This document shows, one piece after another, positions 60,035 to 64,000 of a stretch of DNA of 64,000 nt (its first letter is position 1; every line of letters starts with the position of its first letter). The notes below the pieces were generated by a model. The model saw nothing but the letters and a program-made list of their open reading frames with translations. It was not told the DNA's origin and ran no database searches. Position numbers and translations under genes: made by a program. The stretch lies in NCBI RefSeq assembly GCF_009905535.1, contig NZ_JAAALA010000013.1:43226-107225 (forward strand), read 5' to 3'. Source of the DNA: Caulobacter sp. SLTY. GTDB taxonomy: Bacteria > Pseudomonadota > Alphaproteobacteria > Caulobacterales > Caulobacteraceae.

Positions 60035-61008
60035 CGGGCGGCCTCCAGGAGGTTGACGAGGTCGATTTCGGTCTCGCTGGTCCGGCGGCCGATCATGGCG
60101 CGTTCGACCGAGGCGTCGGAGCCCGTGGCGTAAGCCATGTACATGGTCAGGCACATGCAGCCCCACTTCAGGGAGCCCAGCATCTCCCAGTAGAGCACGC
60201 GCTCCAGAGGGATGGGTGTCCCGCCGGCGGCCTCGTAGCCCTCCAGCAGGTCGGCGTAGTCGCCGAAACCGCCCACCGGCTTGTCGCCGCCGAACCGCCA
60301 GCTCCGCGTGCAGATCCAGCCCATGTCCTCGGCCGGATCGCCAAGATGTGCAAGCTCCCAGTCGAGCACGCCGACCAGGCCCTTGTCCGGGTGGACCATG
60401 ATGTTGCCGTTTCGGAAATCCCCGTGGACAAGAACCGGTCGGTCCACCGTGGGGGCGCGGTCCTTCAGGTAGCGGATGGCCGCCTCGAAGATCGGTCGCT
60501 CGGCGCCGGAGGTGCGGTACACCCCTTCGTATTTTTCGATTTCGAGCAGGGCGCTGGAGGTGGCCAGCGGCGGCAGGCCTTCGGTCGGCACGCCGTGGAT
60601 GGCGGCCAGGGCGGCGCCGCAGTCGCGGGCCAGGGTTTTGCGGACCTCGGCGAAGGGCGGGTCGCGAGCGATGCGCTTGCCAAGGGTCTCGCCCTCAAGG
60701 CGGGCCATGACGTAGGCCTCGCCGATCTCGCTGCCCGGCGCGCTCTCGGCCAGCACTTGGGGCACGGCGGCGCCGCGGGCGGCGGCCGCGCGGATCAGGG
60801 CGGCCTCGGTGGCTAGGGGCACGGCATTACCGCTGCCGGTGGGGCTGGGCGGCTTGCGACGCAGGATCAGCGGCGCGCCGGTGTCGGTCTCGAAGGCCCA
60901 GGTTTCCTGGCTGGCCCCGCCCGACAAGCGGCGCAGGTTCACAATCGTAGTTGCGCCCGGCCCCAGCTGGGGGGCGATGGCGGATAGGGCCTGTTGCAGA
61001 TCGTCCAT
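60031..61008 (-). CDS. APH/ACAD10-like phosphotransferase
   Basis: A 325-residue kinase-like enzyme of the aminoglycoside phosphotransferase/choline kinase fold. It shows PLILRRKPPSP with the nucleotide-contact Lys, the catalytic loop LVHGDFRNGNIMVHP and the metal motif GVLDWELAHLGDPAEDMGWI. The version is that of ACAD10/ACAD11-linked kinases, thought to phosphorylate 4-hydroxyacyl-CoAs during beta-oxidation, rather than of resistance enzymes. Adjacent thiolase genes agree with a lipid-degradation role (inference). Confidence 0.87.
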   Translation of the reverse strand: MDDLQQALSAIAPQLGPGATTIVNLRRLSGGASQETWAFETDTGAPLILRRKPPSPTGSGNAVPLATEAALIRAAAARGAAVPQVLAESAPGSEIGEAYVMARLEGETLGKRIARDPPFAEVRKTLARDCGAALAAIHGVPTEGLPPLATSSALLEIEKYEGVYRTSGAERPIFEAAIRYLKDRAPTVDRPVLVHGDFRNGNIMVHPDKGLVGVLDWELAHLGDPAEDMGWICTRSWRFGGDKPVGGFGDYADLLEGYEAAGGTPIPLERVLYWEMLGSLKWGCMCLTMYMAYATGSDASVERAMIGRRTSETEIDLVNLLEAAR

Positions 61009-61109
61009 GGTTTCGATTCCGTCCCTTCACCCACCGTCAGTCAACCTTGCACGGACCCGTCCCCAAGGTTAGGGAGACCCCGCTTTCCTCCTGCACGAAG
61101 GAGTCAACC

Positions 61110-61133
61110 ATGCAGGCCACCGCTATCCGGTAG
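61110..61133 (+). other. Possible 7-codon leader peptide upstream of the MFS gene
   Basis: ATG at 61110 reads MQATAIR followed by TAG at 61131-61133. A perfect ribosome site AAGGAG (61098-61103) lies 6 nt ahead, better than the site of the MFS gene itself. Downstream, GGCGC (61141-61145) can pair with GCGCC (61154-61158), while GCGCCGC (61154-61160) can instead pair with GCGGCGC (61189-61195) just before the MFS start. This is compatible with translation-coupled attenuation but may be chance in GC-rich DNA. Confidence 0.45.
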
Positions 61134-61203
61134 TCCGTCCGGCGCCAAAGGCAGCGCCGCACCGACAGTCCACCGCCGCCATCGGCGCGCGGCGCGACGC
61201 CTC

Positions 61204-62460
61204 ATGACTCCGATCGAAAGCACTTCCATGACCAGAAGTCTCTGGCGCCATGCCGACTTCCTGAAATTGTGGGCGGCCCAGGCCGTCTCCGCGTTCGGCG
61301 CGCGGATCACCCGCGAAGGCCTGCCGCTGGCCGCCATCCTCACCCTCGACGCCAAGCCGGCGCAGCTTGGCCTGCTCGCCGCGCTCAGCATGGGGCCGGG
61401 GGTGATCCTCGGCCTGTTCGCCGGCGGCTGGGCCGACCGCAGTTACCGCCGGCCGATCCTGATCGGCTCGGACCTGATCCGAGTCCTGATGCTGCTCAGC
61501 GTGCCCATTGCCGCCTGGATGCACTGGCTGACCATGCCGCAGCTCTATGTCGTCGCGGCGGTAGTCGGGGCGGCCAGCCTGATGTTCGCCATCGCCGACC
61601 ACGCCTACCTGCCGGGCCTGATCGGGCGGGACCAGCTGATGGACGGCAACACCAAGCTGGGCGTCACCGAATCGGTGGCGGAGATCGGCGGACCGGCCCT
61701 GGCCGGGGTGCTGTTCCGCGTGCTGAGCCCGCCGTTCGCCCTGCTGGTCAATGCCGCGACCTACCTGGTTTCTGCGCTGTTCCTGTTCGCGATCCGCACG
61801 CCGGAACCGCCGCCGGAGGTGATGCCCAAGGCGCGGCATCCGTTCGAGGACCTGGTGTTCGGGTTCACGGCGATCCGGGACCAGCCGCTGATGCGGCCGC
61901 TGCTGACCATGACCGTGTTGCAGACGCTGTTCAGCAGCTTCTTCGCCGGGCTGTACCTGCTGTTCGCCATCAAGACGCTGGGGCTGTCGACGCCCTTGCT
62001 TGGGGTGATCATTGCGGTCGGTGGCGTGGGGGCGCTGCTGGGCGCCCTGATTGCCCCTCGGGCCGTGAAGTGGCTGGGCCTTGGTCCGGCCATCCTGTGG
62101 CTCGGACTAGCGGGTGCGATCTCGGCGGCCTTCATACCGCTGGCCCCGGCGACGGTGGTCGGCGGCGCCGCTGTGCTGATCCTGGGCCAGATCTTCGGCG
62201 ACGCCCTGGCCGTGGCGGCGATGATCCCGGCCGGAACCCTGCGCCAGTCAGTGTTTCCACCCAGCCAGTTGGGTCGTACCGGGGCGGTGTTCCATGTGGC
62301 GCGCGGGGCCATGTCGGTGGTCGGCGCCCTGCTCGGCGGGGCGGCGGCGCAGGTCTTTGGGGTGCGTGAGACGATGTGGGTGGCGGTGGCTGGGATGGTG
62401 GTCTCCGCGCTGATCCCGTTCGCTTCGCCGCTGCGGACGCTGAAGGCACTGCCTGATTGA
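61204..62460 (+). CDS. MFS transporter (MefA/EntS-like exporter)
   Basis: A 418-residue MFS protein with about 12 membrane segments. The start LWRHADFLKLWAAQAVSAFGARITREGLPL, the loop GGWADRSYRRPILIGSDLIRV and GGPALAGVLF are typical of the MFS_3 group that includes EntS and macrolide exporters. ATG 61204 and ATG 61228 are both possible and neither has a good ribosome site. A short leader frame with a strong site lies at 61110-61133. Substrate unknown. Confidence 0.87.
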   Translation: MTPIESTSMTRSLWRHADFLKLWAAQAVSAFGARITREGLPLAAILTLDAKPAQLGLLAALSMGPGVILGLFAGGWADRSYRRPILIGSDLIRVLMLLSVPIAAWMHWLTMPQLYVVAAVVGAASLMFAIADHAYLPGLIGRDQLMDGNTKLGVTESVAEIGGPALAGVLFRVLSPPFALLVNAATYLVSALFLFAIRTPEPPPEVMPKARHPFEDLVFGFTAIRDQPLMRPLLTMTVLQTLFSSFFAGLYLLFAIKTLGLSTPLLGVIIAVGGVGALLGALIAPRAVKWLGLGPAILWLGLAGAISAAFIPLAPATVVGGAAVLILGQIFGDALAVAAMIPAGTLRQSVFPPSQLGRTGAVFHVARGAMSVVGALLGGAAAQVFGVRETMWVAVAGMVVSALIPFASPLRTLKALPD

Positions 62461-62463
62461 GGC

Positions 62464-62654
62464 GGGGACTGGTTCGCCGCCGCGCCGATATTGACGAAGG
62501 GAGCGCCGGCTTGGCTCGGCGTACCTGTCCCCGATCGCGCCAGATCGGGGACAGGTACGCCGGGTAGGGGCGGCGCCCTGATCGGCCGCGGCGGGGAAGC
62601 GGCGAACCAGTCCCCTTGGCCTTTCGCCGACCGCGAGGCGGCGAACCAGTCCCC
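62464..62654. repeat. REP/BIME-like palindrome cluster, second copy
   Basis: GGGGACTGGTTCGCCGC (62464-62480) has two inverse copies, 62599-62615 and 62638-62654. Between them is a perfect 20-bp hairpin, arms 62517-62536 and 62543-62562 (core ACCTGTCCCCGATC) around GCGCCA. The motifs are those of 41953-42094 but nested the other way round. The cluster fills the gap between the MFS stop and the recG stop and may also act as a bidirectional terminator. Confidence 0.82.
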
Positions 62655-62659
62655 TGCGG

Positions 62660-64000
62660 TCAGCCGGCGTCACCGGAGCCGCCCGGTTTCCAGTCGAACA
62701 ACTCCTGAAGCAGGCGCATGCGCTGGCCGCGCTCGCCGGTCAGGTCCGGGTCGCGGGCCAGGACCAGGCGGGCATCGTCGGCGGCCACGGCGATCAGGTC
62801 GCGGTGGGCGGAGGGGTCGGCCAGGCGGTAGGCGGGAAAGCCGCTCTGCTTGAGGCCCAGCGGGTCGCCGCCGCCGCGCAGTTCCAGGTCGCGCTCGGCG
62901 ATCTCGAAGCCGTCGTCGGTGCGGCGCAGGATGTCGAGGCGCTTCTCGGCGATGTCGCCCAGCGGCGGATCGTAGACCAGCAGGCAGGCGCTTTCCCGCC
63001 GGCCCCGGCCGACGCGGCCGCGCAGCTGGTGCAGCTGAGCCAGCCCGAAGCGGTCGGCGTGCTCGATGACCATGATGGTGGCGTTGGGCACGTTGACCCC
63101 GACCTCGACCACGGTGGTGGCGACCAGCACGTTGAGCCGCCCCTCGGCGAAGGCGGCCATGGCTTCGTCCTTCTCGGCGGCGGGCATCTGGCCGTGGACC
63201 AGGCCGACGCCGGCGCCGAATGCCTGGCGCAGGGCCACGGCGCGTTGCTCGGCGGCGGCGAGGTCGCTTTCCTCGGACTCGGCGACCAGCGGGCAGATCC
63301 AGAAGGCCTGCGCGCCCTCCGACACGGCCTTGCGCAGGCGGTCGACCACCTGCGGCAGGCGGGGGGAGGGGACGGCGGCGGTGGCCACCGGCGTGCGGCC
63401 GGGGGGCTTTTCGTCGATGCGGCTGACGTCCAGGTCGCCGAAGACGGTGAGCTCCAGGGTGCGGGGAATGGGGGTGGCCGACATGGCCAGCAGGTGGACG
63501 GCGTCGCCCTTGTCCTGCAGGCGCTTGCGCTCGTTGACCCCGAAGCGGTGCTGTTCGTCGATGATCGCCAGGCTGAGGCCCTTGAACCTCACCTCGTCCT
63601 GGAACAGGGCGTGGGTGCCGACGGCGACCCCGGCCGTGCCGTCCATCAGGGCCATCAGCTTCTCGGCGCGGACCCCGCCCTTGTCGCGACCGGTCAGCAG
63701 GACGACGCGGATACCCTGCGCCTCCAGCATCGGGGCGATGGTCTCGAAATGCTGGCGGGCGAGGATTTCGGTGGGGGCCATCATGGCCGCCTGGCGGCTG
63801 GCGTCGAGGATGTCGGCCATGGCCAGCAGGCAGACGATGGTCTTGCCGGAGCCGACGTCGCCCTGAAGCAGCCGGCTCATCCGCTCGCCGGCCTGGAGGT
63901 CGCCGCGGATTTCGCTGAGCGATCGGATCTGGGCGCCGGTCAGCTTCCAGGGCAGAGCGGCTTCCAGGCGGTTGGCGAGCTGGCCCGGGAGGATGGCGGG
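62660..64000 (-). CDS. recG: ATP-dependent DNA helicase RecG (3' part)
   Basis: The C-terminal ~446 residues of RecG, open through the right edge; full length is about 690-700 residues. Helicase motifs visible are LLQGDVGSGKTIVCLLAM (Walker A), IIDEQHRFGVNERKRL (DEQH, motif II), ATPIPRTL, and the C-lobe ATTVVEVGVNVPNATIMVIEHADRFGLAQLHQLRGRVGRG. The DEQHRFG form with PNA-type C-lobe is characteristic of RecG, which remodels stalled replication forks and Holliday junctions. It converges with the MFS gene across the repeat cluster. Confidence 0.96.
   Translation of the reverse strand, partial: PAILPGQLANRLEAALPWKLTGAQIRSLSEIRGDLQAGERMSRLLQGDVGSGKTIVCLLAMADILDASRQAAMMAPTEILARQHFETIAPMLEAQGIRVVLLTGRDKGGVRAEKLMALMDGTAGVAVGTHALFQDEVRFKGLSLAIIDEQHRFGVNERKRLQDKGDAVHLLAMSATPIPRTLELTVFGDLDVSRIDEKPPGRTPVATAAVPSPRLPQVVDRLRKAVSEGAQAFWICPLVAESEESDLAAAEQRAVALRQAFGAGVGLVHGQMPAAEKDEAMAAFAEGRLNVLVATTVVEVGVNVPNATIMVIEHADRFGLAQLHQLRGRVGRGRRESACLLVYDPPLGDIAEKRLDILRRTDDGFEIAERDLELRGGGDPLGLKQSGFPAYRLADPSAHRDLIAVAADDARLVLARDPDLTGERGQRMRLLQELFDWKPGGSGDAG

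Overview
The window is GC-rich (roughly 65-70% by eye), gene-dense DNA with strong G/C third-position bias, many 4-bp ATGA/GTGA overlaps and GTG/TTG starts. Gene content (Mla-type lipid transport, class II DAHP synthase, HldE/HldD, a FeS-type bacterial photolyase, an NDUFS4-like complex I subunit) fits an alphaproteobacterium. I infer Caulobacterales (Caulobacter/Phenylobacterium-like). No insertion sequence, integrase, prophage, CRISPR array or rRNA is visible, and no gene-free stretch exceeds 300 bases.

Layout. 1-2294: the 3' half of folD, a lipoprotein cytochrome c and a Tat-like sugar-lactone oxidase. 2298-2993: a HigBA/RelE-type toxin-antitoxin pair with a perfect operator palindrome. 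3009-6497: a four-gene Mla/Pqi lipid transport operon. 6661-13917: an Mpl-like Mur ligase, a BlaI-family repressor with an ExbB-like membrane protein and a clear operator, a TPR/aspartyl hydroxylase-like protein, a glycoamylase-family hydrolase, a metallophosphatase, tRNA-Val and a HAD phosphatase. 13974-19471: glmU, rpiA, gor and class II DAHP synthase. 32482-41892: a serine hydrolase, DUF418, a MATE pump, small secreted proteins, oxidoreductases, glutathione peroxidase, and tRNA-Pro and tRNA-Arg flanking an NDUFS4-like gene. 42133-45687: a sulfur amino-acid operon (cysteine synthase, sulfurtransferase, frameshifted GNAT, cystathionine beta-lyase). 45806-52159: two photolyases around an FAD oxidoreductase, DUF1365 and CFA-synthase-like lipid module, resembling singlet-oxygen regulons of Rhodobacter. 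52243-55012: heptose biosynthesis. 55152-61008: a thiolase-fold pair, a DUF3089 protein, a PH-domain protein, DUF6285 and an APH-family kinase. 61110-64000: an MFS exporter with a possible leader peptide, a REP-like palindrome cluster and the 3' part of recG.

The most interesting region is 19475-32485. An ECF sigma factor overlaps a transmembrane Ser/Thr kinase gene. Divergent from them is an eight-gene run: a kinase-like protein with a zinc ribbon, a PP2C phosphatase, a PrsW-like intramembrane protease, a TerY-like VWA protein, two paralogous single-pass proteins with extracytoplasmic domains, a membrane-anchored rhodanese and a beta-helix membrane protein. Kinase, PP2C and VWA match the published TerY-P triad. 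The other five genes reuse each other's domains, which suggests one trans-envelope phospho-signalling system. Two palindromic repeat clusters (41953-42094 and 62464-62654) carry the same two motifs nested in opposite order.
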